Shown here: piece by piece, positions 7,903 to 18,036 of the stretch
Layout: every line of letters begins with the position of its first letter
Position numbering within the stretch: the stretch's first letter is position 1
Assembly (NCBI GenBank): GCA_020160955.1
Contig: JAIUOX010000012.1
Location: 1-58,237 of the forward strand
DNA: 58,237 bases
DNA from: Pseudomonadota bacterium
GTDB lineage: Bacteria; Pseudomonadota; Alphaproteobacteria; Reyranellales; Reyranellaceae
Reading direction: 5' to 3'
Made by a program: the position numbers and the translations under genes
The notes under the pieces: model-generated
The model's database searches: none
What the model was told of the DNA's origin: nothing
Seen by the model: the letters and a program-made list of their open reading frames with translations, nothing else

Positions 7903-9228
7903 ATGCTCGAATTCCTGCTGGCGCTGCTCACCACCGCGACCGTCGCGGCGCTGCTCTGGCCGCTCCTGCGGATGCGGCTGCCGGCGCGCGACCGGCTCTC
8001 GGGCGAACTCGCGATCTACCGCGACCAGCTGGCCGAGCTGGAGCGCGAGCGCGAAGCCGGCACGCTCACGCCCGCCGAGGCCGCCGCCGCCCGCACCGAG
8101 ATCGAGCGCCGCATGCTGGCCGCCGGCGACGCCGCCACGGCAGCCGCCAGGGCAAAGACCTCCTCCGACGCGGTGCAGAAGTGGCTGCCGCCGGCGCTCT
8201 CGCTGTTCGTGCCGCTGCTGGCGCTCGGCCTCTATCTCCAGACCGGCCGCCCCGGCCTGCCCGCCGCACCGTTTGCGGAGAGGGGTGCAGACCGCGGCCC
8301 CGAGCATGCCGGCGCGCCGCGCCCGTTCGACATCGCCGGCCTGCTGGCCGACGCGCGCTCGCGCCTCGCACAGGACCCCAACGACGCCGACGCGCTGGCC
8401 GCGCTGGGCGAGGGCCTAACCCTGGAGGCCGGCGGCACCGTCACGCAGCCGGCGCTCGAGGCGCTGCGGCGGGCGTACGCGACCCGGCCCGACGATGTGC
8501 GCATCCTCTACTATCTCGGCCTGCACGAGGCGCAGAGCGGCGATTCGAAGGCCGCGCTGGCCCGCTGGCGCGAGGTCGAGGCCGGCAGCCCGCCCGACGC
8601 GCCGTGGCTGCCGATGCTGCGCGCCGAGATCGCGCGCGTGGCCAAGGCCGCCGGCATCGAGCTCCCGCCGCCGCCAAAGCCCCCGAGCCCGATGCGGCAA
8701 TCCCAATCGCAGGCGCCGCAATCCACCATGCCGCAGCCCAGCCGCGAGCAGCAGGAGGCGATGGCCCAGCTCTCGCCGGACCAGCAGCAGCAGGCGATCC
8801 GCACCATGGTCGAGGGGCTGGCCGCGCGCCTCGCCGCCGCGCCGCAGGACCGCGCCGGCTGGCTGCGCCTGGCCAATGCCTGGAAGGTGCTGGGCGAGAA
8901 CGCCAACGCGGTCGACGCCTTTGCCCGCGCCGACGCGCTGGGGCCGGTCGACGCCCGGGTGCTGGCCGACTGGGCGGAGAGCCACGTCCGCGGCCTCAAG
9001 CCCGGTGAGCCGCCGCCCGCCGCCGCCGTGGCGGTGCTGAAGCGCCTCGAGCAGGCCGACCCGAAGAACGGGCTGGCGCTGTTCTACCTCGGCGCCGCCG
9101 ACTTCGCGGCGGGCGACCGCAAGGCCGCGGCGCAGCGCTGGAAGACGCTGCTGTCGATGCTGCCGCCGGACGCACCGATCCGGCCGTTGCTGGAACAGCG
9201 GGTCAGGGAAGCCGAGGCCACGCCCTGA
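7903..9228 (+). CDS. ccmI: Cytochrome c biogenesis TPR protein CcmI/CycH
   Basis: CcmI is the apocytochrome c chaperone of the CcmFHI ligase complex. The 441-residue protein has an N-terminal helix, a cytoplasmic coiled stretch (LAIYRDQLAELEREREAGTL) typical of CcmI, a second helix near residues 92-108, and a periplasmic tetratricopeptide region (NDADALAALGEGL, DDVRILYYLGLHEAQSGD, NGLALFYLGAADFAAGD). A low-complexity Pro/Gln linker sits between the TPR blocks. It starts eight bases after ccmH and is the last gene of the operon. Confidence 0.9.
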   Translation: MLEFLLALLTTATVAALLWPLLRMRLPARDRLSGELAIYRDQLAELEREREAGTLTPAEAAAARTEIERRMLAAGDAATAAARAKTSSDAVQKWLPPALSLFVPLLALGLYLQTGRPGLPAAPFAERGADRGPEHAGAPRPFDIAGLLADARSRLAQDPNDADALAALGEGLTLEAGGTVTQPALEALRRAYATRPDDVRILYYLGLHEAQSGDSKAALARWREVEAGSPPDAPWLPMLRAEIARVAKAAGIELPPPPKPPSPMRQSQSQAPQSTMPQPSREQQEAMAQLSPDQQQQAIRTMVEGLAARLAAAPQDRAGWLRLANAWKVLGENANAVDAFARADALGPVDARVLADWAESHVRGLKPGEPPPAAAVAVLKRLEQADPKNGLALFYLGAADFAAGDRKAAAQRWKTLLSMLPPDAPIRPLLEQRVREAEATP

Positions 9229-9252
9229 CCCTCGAGGGTGGGGGACCTGGTT

Positions 9253-9504
9253 TCAGTGCCAGTGAGGTTGCGACTGAGGGTGCGGCCGGGGTTGCGGCGG
9301 CACCGCGCCGGCAACCGGGCGCGCCGGCATTTCCTGCGCGAGCAGGCGGCCGGTCATCGGGTTGACGATGTGAAGCCCTCCGCACGCCGGGCAGCGCTCG
9401 GCGACGAACACCAAGTGCGGTCCGGAGACCGCCGCCGGCGTATCGCGTTGCCAGCCGGTGACGACCATGCCGGTCGTTGGGCAGCGGAACTGGAAGCTGA
9501 ACAT
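9253..9504 (-). CDS. Small zinc-ribbon-like protein, unknown function
   Basis: This 83-residue protein opens MFSFQFRCPTTGMVVTGW and has a second knuckle, CPACGGLHIVNPMTGRLL. The CP-x-x-G and CPACG pairs suggest a minimal zinc-ribbon or rubredoxin-like knuckle, although the first one has only one cysteine. The C-terminus is rich in Pro, Gln and His. The ATG at 9504 is chosen because the conserved-looking part starts there; an upstream extension to 9570 adds unstructured residues. I cannot assign a function. It points toward the end of ccmI and stands alone. Confidence 0.6.
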   Translation of the reverse strand: MFSFQFRCPTTGMVVTGWQRDTPAAVSGPHLVFVAERCPACGGLHIVNPMTGRLLAQEMPARPVAGAVPPQPRPHPQSQPHWH

Positions 9505-9603
9505 GACTGAAACATAAACGCCGGGAAGCGCGGCCTCCTTGATCCGGATCAACCCTGCGACGGGTTGCAATCCAGCTTTGCATGCCGCGCTGCCCCGCTT
9601 CCC

Positions 9604-9632
9604 TTGGACGACGAATCGCCCGCGTGCTAGGA
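9604..9632 (+). promoter_or_regulatory. Putative sigma-70 promoter of a short RNA
   Basis: TTGGAC (9604-9609) and CTAGGA (9627-9632) are separated by exactly 17 bases, close to the alphaproteobacterial consensus. Predicted transcription would start near 9639 and meet a strong terminator within about 55 bases, with no reading frame between them. Confidence 0.45.
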
Positions 9633-9638
9633 ATCGGT

Positions 9639-9695
9639 TGAGACATCAAAAGGCCTTCAGGCCCGACCACGTCCCTCGTGGCCGGGCCTTTTTTT
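9639..9695 (+). ncRNA. Candidate very short RNA: orphan promoter plus terminator
   Basis: The unit downstream of the 9604-9632 promoter is only about 57 bases. It contains AAAAGGCC (9648-9655), which can pair with GGCCTTTT at 9685-9692. It also contains GGCCCGACCACG (9660-9671), which pairs with the same right arm, so two mutually exclusive folds are possible. No plus-strand gene exists downstream until 16024. It could be a tiny regulatory RNA or a relic leader. Confidence 0.35.
9660..9695 (+). terminator. Strong rho-independent terminator
   Basis: The stem 9660-9671 with 9677-9688 forms 11 of 12 pairs around a TCCCT loop and is followed by seven T residues (9689-9695). It faces plus-strand transcription. 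It could close the short RNA described here or catch read-through from ccmI. Confidence 0.85.
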
Positions 9696-9721
9696 GTGGC
9701 CGTTTCTCTCGTGCCCGTGTC

Positions 9722-9922
9722 CTAGCGGGCCGGCGTGGTCGGGACCGGCAGACGCGCCTGCTCGACGCGGTCGCCCGACGGGCTGGCGAAGAACATCACC
9801 CCCGCCGCGATCGCGATCGCCACGAGGATGCCGGCGATCAACGTCAGGCCGCGGCCCCGGCGGTCGTCGTCCAGGTAGCGGTGGTAGGTGCGCGGATCGC
9901 GCTCCGGATCGTGGTCGCTCAT
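9722..9922 (-). CDS. Small single-pass membrane protein, unknown function
   Basis: The 66-residue product has a charged N-terminus (MSDHDPERDPRTYHRYLDDD), one hydrophobic helix (about residues 25-45) and a short periplasmic tail. AGGAGG lies about six bases before the ATG at 9922, a strong ribosome site that supports real expression. It lies downstream of the histidine kinase/receiver/cyclase genes on the same strand, 104 bases after the cyclase stop, and may be cotranscribed. The function is unknown. Confidence 0.6.
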   Translation of the reverse strand: MSDHDPERDPRTYHRYLDDDRRGRGLTLIAGILVAIAIAAGVMFFASPSGDRVEQARLPVPTTPAR

Positions 9923-10026
9923 GTCGCTCCTCCTCGGTTGGTCTCGGGGGCCGGTGACGGCTTGCGGACATGGCGGAGGAACGCGCCCGCGCGGCCGGTG
10001 TTCCCGGCCCGAATGCGCGAAAATGC

Positions 10027-11133
10027 TCAGGAGGTCGCGGTGTCCTTCAGGCTGCGCAGGCAGGAAATCGACACCGGCCGCGACATGCCCTTCAGCTCGC
10101 GCTCGCCGAGATCCTCGACCACGGCCACCGCCTCGGCGGCGGCGGCCAGCCGGCCGCTGACCAGGATCTCGCCGTCGGCCGCCTCGCCGCACAGCCGGGC
10201 GGCGAGGTTGATGACCGCGCCGATCGCCGTGTAGTCGAAGCGATCCTCGAAGCCGATGCGGCCCAGCGTGGCGTAGCCCTGCGCCATGCCGATGCCGAAG
10301 CCCAGGCGGTGGCCGCGCTTGCGCCACGTCGTGTTGAGCGCGTTGACCGCGTCGCGCATGGCGAGCGCCAGCTTGCTCGCCCGCTCCGGCCCGTCGGGAC
10401 AGGGCAGCGGGTCGTTGAAGAACACCAGCATGCCGTCGCCGGTGAAGCGGTCGAGCGTGCCCTCGGCTTCGCGGATCAGCGGGCCGACCGCGCCGTGGTA
10501 CTCGGCCAGCACCTGCATGATGTCCTCGGGCTCCGAGGTCTCGGAGAAGGCGGTGAAGCCGCGCAGGTCGGTGAACATCGCGACGATCTCGCGGCGGTGG
10601 TTGCCGAGCAGCGACTCGTCGCCGGCCGAGACGATCGCCTGCGCCAGCTGCGGCGCGAGGAAGCGGCGCAGCCGGCCGACCCGCTCGAGTTCGCCGACCT
10701 GGGCCGCCACCTTGGCCTCGAGGTCCTTGTTCAGCGCGTGGACCTCGTCGTGCAGCGCCTTGATGCGCAGCATGGCGCGCACCCGGGCGACCAGCGCGCC
10801 GTGGTCGATCGGCTTGGTCAGGTAGTCGTCGCCGCCGGCGTCGAGGCCGGCGACCACGTCCTTGGGCGTCGCCTTGGCGGTCACCAGGATCACCGGGATG
10901 AACGGCAGCGTGGCGTCGGCCTTCATGCGGCGCACCACCTCGAGCCCGTCGATCTTGGGCATCATGATGTCGAGCAGCACGAGGTCGGGCAGTTCGCTGG
11001 CCACCGCGGCCAGTGCTTCCTCGCCGTCGCTCGCCACGACCACCTCGTAGCCGAGCGAGGTCAGGCGCATGCGCAGGATCTCGACGTTGTCGGCGACGTC
11101 GTCGACGACGAGGATGCGGGCCGGGTCACGCAT
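10027..11133 (-). CDS. Receiver domain fused to class III adenylate/guanylate cyclase
   Basis: The 368-residue protein has an N-terminal receiver domain (RILVVDDVADN, phospho-acceptor in LLDIMMPKIDG, switch Thr/Lys in VTAKATPKD and TKPID), a coiled-coil linker (ALHDEVHALNKDLEAKVAAQ), and a CHD cyclase domain. The metal aspartates are in MFTDLRGFT and FTGDGMLVFF, and the catalytic Asn/Arg in VINLAARL. The aspartate of the adenine-selecting pair is present in FDYTAIG, but the usual lysine before the second metal site is arginine (DRFTGDG), so activity and base choice are uncertain. It follows a kinase and a stand-alone receiver in one overlapping group, so phosphorylation probably controls cyclic nucleotide synthesis. 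Confidence 0.85.
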   Translation of the reverse strand: MRDPARILVVDDVADNVEILRMRLTSLGYEVVVASDGEEALAAVASELPDLVLLDIMMPKIDGLEVVRRMKADATLPFIPVILVTAKATPKDVVAGLDAGGDDYLTKPIDHGALVARVRAMLRIKALHDEVHALNKDLEAKVAAQVGELERVGRLRRFLAPQLAQAIVSAGDESLLGNHRREIVAMFTDLRGFTAFSETSEPEDIMQVLAEYHGAVGPLIREAEGTLDRFTGDGMLVFFNDPLPCPDGPERASKLALAMRDAVNALNTTWRKRGHRLGFGIGMAQGYATLGRIGFEDRFDYTAIGAVINLAARLCGEAADGEILVSGRLAAAAEAVAVVEDLGERELKGMSRPVSISCLRSLKDTATS

Positions 11134-11141
11134 GGCAGGGT

Positions 11142-11503
11142 TCAGCCGATCACCGAGCGGACCTTCGCCAGCATCTGGCGCGGGCTGTAGGGCTTGGCGA
11201 TGTAGTCGTTGCAGCCGGCGGCGCGCGCCTTCTCCTCGTCGCCCGACAGCGCGTAGGAGGTCACGGCGATCACCGGGATCGCGGCCAGCGCCGGGTCGGC
11301 CTTGATGCGGCGGGTCGCCTCGTAGCCGTCCATCACCGGCATCTGGATATCCATCAGGATCAGGTCGGGCTTGTGCTCGGCCGCCTTGGCGACGCCCTCG
11401 GCGCCGTCGTGCGCCTCGACCATCTCGTAGCCCGCCATGCCGAGCAGGTCGCGCAGGATCTGGCGATTGTCCTCGGTGTCCTCGACGACCAGTACCTTCT
11501 TGC

Positions 11504-11507
<4 letters not shown>
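11142..11507 (-). CDS. Single-domain response regulator
   Basis: This 121-residue CheY-like receiver has the acidic pair in VVEDTEDN, the acceptor aspartate in LILMDIQMPVMDG, Ser/Thr in AVTSYALSGD and lysine in IAKPYSP. There is no output domain. Its start overlaps the histidine kinase stop by ATGA and it ends eight bases before the receiver-cyclase gene. It resembles the DivK-type receivers that relay phosphate or regulate a kinase allosterically. Cognate pairing with the upstream kinase is inferred from the operon. Confidence 0.9.
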
Positions 11508-13852
<2,345 letters not shown>

Positions 13853-14001
13853 TCCCGGCCGTCCCGTCGTGTCCCGGAGGTGTGCCGCCGCATCGCCGCG
13901 CACACTAGGCCAGCGCCGCGCGCGAGGCGAGGGGCTGGCGGCGCCGTGTGAGCGGCATCACGTGGCCGGGCGTTTCAGCAGGTCTGCGAGGCATCGCGCC
14001 G

Positions 14002-14949
14002 TCAGTCCAGGACCTCGTCGGCACGCGCGACGAACAGCGGCGGCAGCGCCAGCCCGATCGCGCGCGCGGTCCTCTGGTTGATCACCAGCTCGACCTTGGT
14101 CGCCTGCTGGACCGGCAGGTCGGCCGGCCGGGCGCCCTTCAGGAGCCGGCTGACCTGGCTGGCGACCGCCCGGTTGATCTCGGCCTGGTCGGCACCGTAC
14201 GAGAACAGGCCGCCCGACTCGGCGTACTCGCGCCGGAACGAGTACGACGGCAGCCGCAGCCGCAGCGCCCGGTCGGCGATGCCGCGCAGGCCGAGGCTGG
14301 GCTGGACCATCGCGCCGCCGACGCCGCGCGCCGCCAGGGTCTCGAACGCCGCCGCCACCTCGTCGGCCGACTTCAGCGGCAGCGCCACCATCTCGAGCTT
14401 CTCGGCGCGGACCACCGGCGCGACGTCGCGCAGCAGCGGCACGTGGAACGGGTCGTTGGCGTTGAGCAGCAGGCCGACCGAGGCGAGGCGCGGCACCAGC
14501 TCGTGCAGCAGCTGGATGCCCTTGCCGGCCAGGGTCGAGCTGGGCGCGAAGGCGCCGGTGATGTTGCCCTCGGGCCGCGCCACGTTGGCGACGGCGCCGG
14601 TGATCGGCGCGCCGCCGTTGAACACGATCGGCAGGGTCGTCGTGGCCTTCATGGCGGCCGCCGTGGCCGGCGACAGGACGGCCACGATGACGTCGACCTT
14701 CAGGGCGACCAGCTCGCGGGCATAGGCGTCGAGCCGGCCGCTGGCCGAATCGGCGGCGCGGTACTCGTAGGTCACCGTCTTGCCCTCGACCAGGCCGAGG
14801 TCGGCCATGGCCTTGCGGAACAGGCTCCAGGTCGGCTCCGGGTCGCCCGACACCAGCACGCCGACCCGCGGCAGGCGCTGCGCCAGGGCGGGCGCCGCCA
14901 GCGTCAGGCCGGCGGCCGTGCCGCCGGCCAGCAGGGACCGCCGCCTCAT
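14002..14949 (-). CDS. ABC_sub_bind-type solute-binding protein
   Basis: This 315-residue periplasmic protein has a twin-arginine-like signal (MRRRSLLAGG, cleavage near ALAQ) and the type 1 periplasmic fold of the ABC_sub_bind family (LPRVGVLVSGDPEPTW, NITGAFAPSSTLAGKGIQLL, LVINQRTARAIGL). Its ATG overlaps the stop of a paralogous gene upstream. There is no permease or ATPase gene nearby, so it may serve a distant transporter. The ligand is unknown; members of the family near transporters often bind aromatic or tryptophan-like molecules. Confidence 0.85.
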   Translation of the reverse strand: MRRRSLLAGGTAAGLTLAAPALAQRLPRVGVLVSGDPEPTWSLFRKAMADLGLVEGKTVTYEYRAADSASGRLDAYARELVALKVDVIVAVLSPATAAAMKATTTLPIVFNGGAPITGAVANVARPEGNITGAFAPSSTLAGKGIQLLHELVPRLASVGLLLNANDPFHVPLLRDVAPVVRAEKLEMVALPLKSADEVAAAFETLAARGVGGAMVQPSLGLRGIADRALRLRLPSYSFRREYAESGGLFSYGADQAEINRAVASQVSRLLKGARPADLPVQQATKVELVINQRTARAIGLALPPLFVARADEVLD

Positions 14950-15923
14950 TCGATGAGCTCGTCGGCGCGCGCCAGGATCAGCGGCGGGATCTGCACGCCG
15001 AGCGTCCGCGCGGTCCGCATGTTGATCACCAGCTCGTAGGTCGCCGGCCGCTGCACCGGCAGCTCGATCGGCCGGGCGCCCTTGAGCATCCGGCCGGCGT
15101 AGGTGCCGAGGATGCGGTACATGTCCGACCAGCGCGTGCCGTAGCTCAGCAGCCCGCCATCGACGGCGAACTCGCGCGCCGGGAAGATGCCGGGCAGGCG
15201 CCGCTCGGCGGCCAGCTGCAGGATCAGGTCGCGGCGATTGATCAGGAACGCGTCGGCGCCGACCGACAGCGCGTCGGCGCCCTTCTCGCCGATCCGGGCG
15301 AAGCCGTCGCGAATCTGCGCGCTGGTCGCCGCGTCGATCAGCCGGAGCTCGAGGCCGAGCGCCCCGGCCGCCTCGCGGGCGCGCGGCAGCTGCTCGCTGT
15401 AGCCGGGGTTCTCGGGATTGAGCATCAGCGCGACCCGGCGCGTGCCGGGCAGCAGGTCGTGCAGGAGGTCGAGCCGCTTGGCGTCGAGCTCGTTGGCCAG
15501 CAGCGTGATGCCGGTGACGTTGCCTTCGGGCCGGTTGAGGTTGGCGACCAGGCCGATCGACACCGGGTCGGCGCCGGCGGCGAACAGCACCGGGATCGTC
15601 GTGGTGGCGGCCTTGGCGGCGAGGCCGACCGGGTTGCCGCCGACCGCGACGAACAGGTCGGGCTTCGTCGCCGCCACCCGGCGGGCGATCTCGGGCACCT
15701 CCTGGTAACGGCCGTCGGCCCAGCGCACGTCGAAGGTGACGTTGCGGCCATCGACGTAGCCCAGCGTCTGCAGCCCCTCCTTGAAGGCCTCCAGCAGGTG
15801 GGCGTCGGTCGCCTGCGAGCGGCCGCTCAGGTAGGCGATGCGCGGCAGGCCGGCCTGCGCCCGCGCCGCGGCGGCCGCGAGCGCCGTCCCGCCAAGGCCG
15901 GTCAGCAATGTGCGACGAATCAT
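14946..15923 (-). CDS. ABC_sub_bind-type solute-binding protein (paralogue)
   Basis: The 325-residue product is a second ABC_sub_bind protein with signal peptide MIRRTLLTGLGGTALAAA and family blocks LPRIAYLSGRSQATDAHLL, EGNVTGITLLANELDAKRLD and LVINMRTARTLGVQIPPL. The ATG at 15923 is preferred. A GTG at 15935 would add only four residues in front of the signal and has no ribosome site. It overlaps its neighbour by ATGA, and the shared C-terminal pattern points to an old tandem duplication. It is divergent from the desaturase gene at 16024. Confidence 0.86.
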   Translation of the reverse strand: MIRRTLLTGLGGTALAAAAARAQAGLPRIAYLSGRSQATDAHLLEAFKEGLQTLGYVDGRNVTFDVRWADGRYQEVPEIARRVAATKPDLFVAVGGNPVGLAAKAATTTIPVLFAAGADPVSIGLVANLNRPEGNVTGITLLANELDAKRLDLLHDLLPGTRRVALMLNPENPGYSEQLPRAREAAGALGLELRLIDAATSAQIRDGFARIGEKGADALSVGADAFLINRRDLILQLAAERRLPGIFPAREFAVDGGLLSYGTRWSDMYRILGTYAGRMLKGARPIELPVQRPATYELVINMRTARTLGVQIPPLILARADELIE

Positions 15924-16023
15924 GAAGGCAATCACCCCGCGACGACTCTAAGCGCAATGCAGCGCGCCCCGCAATGACGGGCCGGCGGCCCGATTCATGC
16001 TAAGTGTCGAGCCGGAGGTCCTC

Positions 16024-17007
16024 ATGTCCGACGCCGCTCTCGCCGCGCCCACTTCGTCGTCCGCCGCGTCGTCCGCTGCAACGCCGCGCTTCGTCGTCAC
16101 CGGCCAGCGCGCGCGCCAGATGCGCGTGATCCCGGCGGACGTGCTGAAGCGCCTCTACGCCCGCTCCGACCTGCACGGCTTCGCGCAGACCGTGGCCCAC
16201 CTCGCGGTCCTGGTGGCCGGCGGCTGGCTGATCCTCGAGACCCGCGGCAGCTGGTGGGTGGTGCCGGCGCTGGTCTGGCAGGGGCTGGTGATCAACGCGC
16301 TGTTCGGCGCGATGCACGAGTCGGTGCATTACGGGTCGTTCCGCACGCGCTGGCTGGCCGACCTGCTGGCCTTCTTCTCGGGCGCGGCGATCCTGCAGAA
16401 CGCCGCGTTCTACCGGCACTACCACATGGCGCATCACCGCTACACGCAGGACCCCGACCGCGATCCCGAGCTGATCACCTCGGTGACGCCGCGCACCTGG
16501 CGCCAGTACCTGTGGCGGGTCAGCGCGATCCCCTTCGTGAAGCTCAGGATCCGCGACATCTTCCTGTTCCCGTTCGGCTTCCGCGGCCAGACCTCGTACA
16601 TCCACCCCTCGGCGTGGCCCGAGATTCGGCGCTGGGGCCGCTGGCTGCTGGCCTTCTATGCCCTGCTGATCGCCGGGTCGCTGTGGTTCCAGACCACGGT
16701 CGTGCTGTGGGTCTGGGTGCTGCCGCTGCTGTGCGGCCTGCCGTTCCTGCGCCTGTACCTGCTGTGCGAACACACGCTGTGCCCGCATTCCGACGACGGC
16801 TTCGCCAACACGCGCACGACGCTCAGCAACCCGCTGGTCCGCTTCCTGATGTGGAACCTGCCGTACCACGCCGAGCATCACCTGTTCCCCAACATCGCCT
16901 TCCACCACCTGCCCGAGGCGCACCGCCACCTGCGGCCGCACCTCAAGTACGTGTCGTCGGGCTACATCGAGGTCCAGCGCGCCATCGTCGGGACGCTCGG
17001 CCGATGA
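16024..17007 (+). CDS. Membrane fatty-acid desaturase family protein
   Basis: This 327-residue di-iron membrane enzyme has three histidine boxes: HESVHYG, HYHMAHHRYTQDPDRDPE and YHAEHHLFPNIAFHHLPEAH. Hydrophobic pairs of helices lie before box 1 and between boxes 2 and 3, as in the FA_desaturase superfamily. Start ATG 16024 has GGAGG at 16014-16018 with five bases of spacing, which rules out the earlier in-frame start at 15997. Its stop overlaps the next gene (ATGA). The substrate could be a fatty acyl chain, a carotenoid-like lipid or an alkane; the sequence alone does not decide. Confidence 0.85.
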   Translation: MSDAALAAPTSSSAASSAATPRFVVTGQRARQMRVIPADVLKRLYARSDLHGFAQTVAHLAVLVAGGWLILETRGSWWVVPALVWQGLVINALFGAMHESVHYGSFRTRWLADLLAFFSGAAILQNAAFYRHYHMAHHRYTQDPDRDPELITSVTPRTWRQYLWRVSAIPFVKLRIRDIFLFPFGFRGQTSYIHPSAWPEIRRWGRWLLAFYALLIAGSLWFQTTVVLWVWVLPLLCGLPFLRLYLLCEHTLCPHSDDGFANTRTTLSNPLVRFLMWNLPYHAEHHLFPNIAFHHLPEAHRHLRPHLKYVSSGYIEVQRAIVGTLGR

Positions 17008-17978
17008 GGACCGAGCAAGGCGACTTTTCCTGCGGCGACCTCGCGCTGCAGCGCGGCGGCACGCTGCGCGACGCGCGCATCGCGTGGAAGAGCTACGGCA
17101 CGCTGTCGCCCAAGCGCGACAACGTCATCGTCTACCCGACGTCGTACGGCGCGCAGCACACCGACATCGAGTGGCTGGTCGCGGTCGAGCACTGCCTCGA
17201 CCCGAGCCGCTACTTCGTCGTCATCCCCAACATGTTCACCAACGGCCTGAGCTCGTCGCCGTCGAACACGCCGGGCCCGTTCCCCGAGGTCACGACCTAC
17301 GACAATGTCATGCAGCAGCGCCGCCTGCTGGCCGAGCAGTTCGGCGTCGACCGCGTGAAGATGGTCTACGGCTGGTCGATGGGCGCGCAGCAGGCCTATC
17401 ACTGGGCGGCGCTGTTCGGCGACGCGGTCGAGCGCATCGTCGTGAACTGCGGCTCGGCACGCACCGCGCCGCACAACTTCGTGTTCCTCGAGGGCGTGCG
17501 CTCCGCCGTCCAGAACGCCCGCACGCCGGAGGAGGGCCTGCGCGCGATGGGCCGCATCTACGCCGGCTGGGCGCTCAGCCAGACCTTCTACCGGCGCGAG
17601 ATGTGGCGCGGCCTGGGCTTCGCCAGCCTCGAGGACTTCCTGGTGCGGTCGTGGGAGGCCAACTTCCTGCGCCGCGACGCGCGCGACCTGATGGCCCAGC
17701 TGTGGACCTGGCAGAACGGCGACATCTCGGCCAATGACCTCTACCGCGGCGATCTCCGGATGGCGCTGGCCGGCATCTCCGCGAAGGTGCTGCTGATGCC
17801 GTCGGCCACCGACCTCTACTTCCAGACCGACGACAACCGCGAGGAGCTGCCGCACCTGCGCCGCGGCCGCCTGGTCGAGATCCCCTCGGTCTGGGGCCAC
17901 CGCGCCGGCAACCCGTGGTCCAATCCCGAGGACGCGGCGTTCATCGACCGCCAGGTGGAAGCGCTGCTGGCGGAGTAG
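17004..17978 (+). CDS. MetX-like alpha/beta-hydrolase fold protein
   Basis: The 324-residue protein resembles homoserine O-acetyltransferases in layout: YGTLSPKRDNVIVYPTSYGA at the start, nucleophile elbow GWSMGAQQAYHW, acid in PSATDLYF, and catalytic histidine in WGHRAGNPW. True MetX enzymes usually carry GGSMGG, so this is a divergent member whose acyl acceptor cannot be named. It is translationally coupled to the desaturase gene, which suggests that the two act on related lipids or acyl compounds. The next gene begins 58 bases downstream. Confidence 0.75.
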   Translation: MRTEQGDFSCGDLALQRGGTLRDARIAWKSYGTLSPKRDNVIVYPTSYGAQHTDIEWLVAVEHCLDPSRYFVVIPNMFTNGLSSSPSNTPGPFPEVTTYDNVMQQRRLLAEQFGVDRVKMVYGWSMGAQQAYHWAALFGDAVERIVVNCGSARTAPHNFVFLEGVRSAVQNARTPEEGLRAMGRIYAGWALSQTFYRREMWRGLGFASLEDFLVRSWEANFLRRDARDLMAQLWTWQNGDISANDLYRGDLRMALAGISAKVLLMPSATDLYFQTDDNREELPHLRRGRLVEIPSVWGHRAGNPWSNPEDAAFIDRQVEALLAE

Positions 17979-18036
17979 CGGAGCGCGGGACCCTTCTCTT
18001 CTTGACCGCCGTCGTCCGCCGGTCTTCGCTTCGGTC

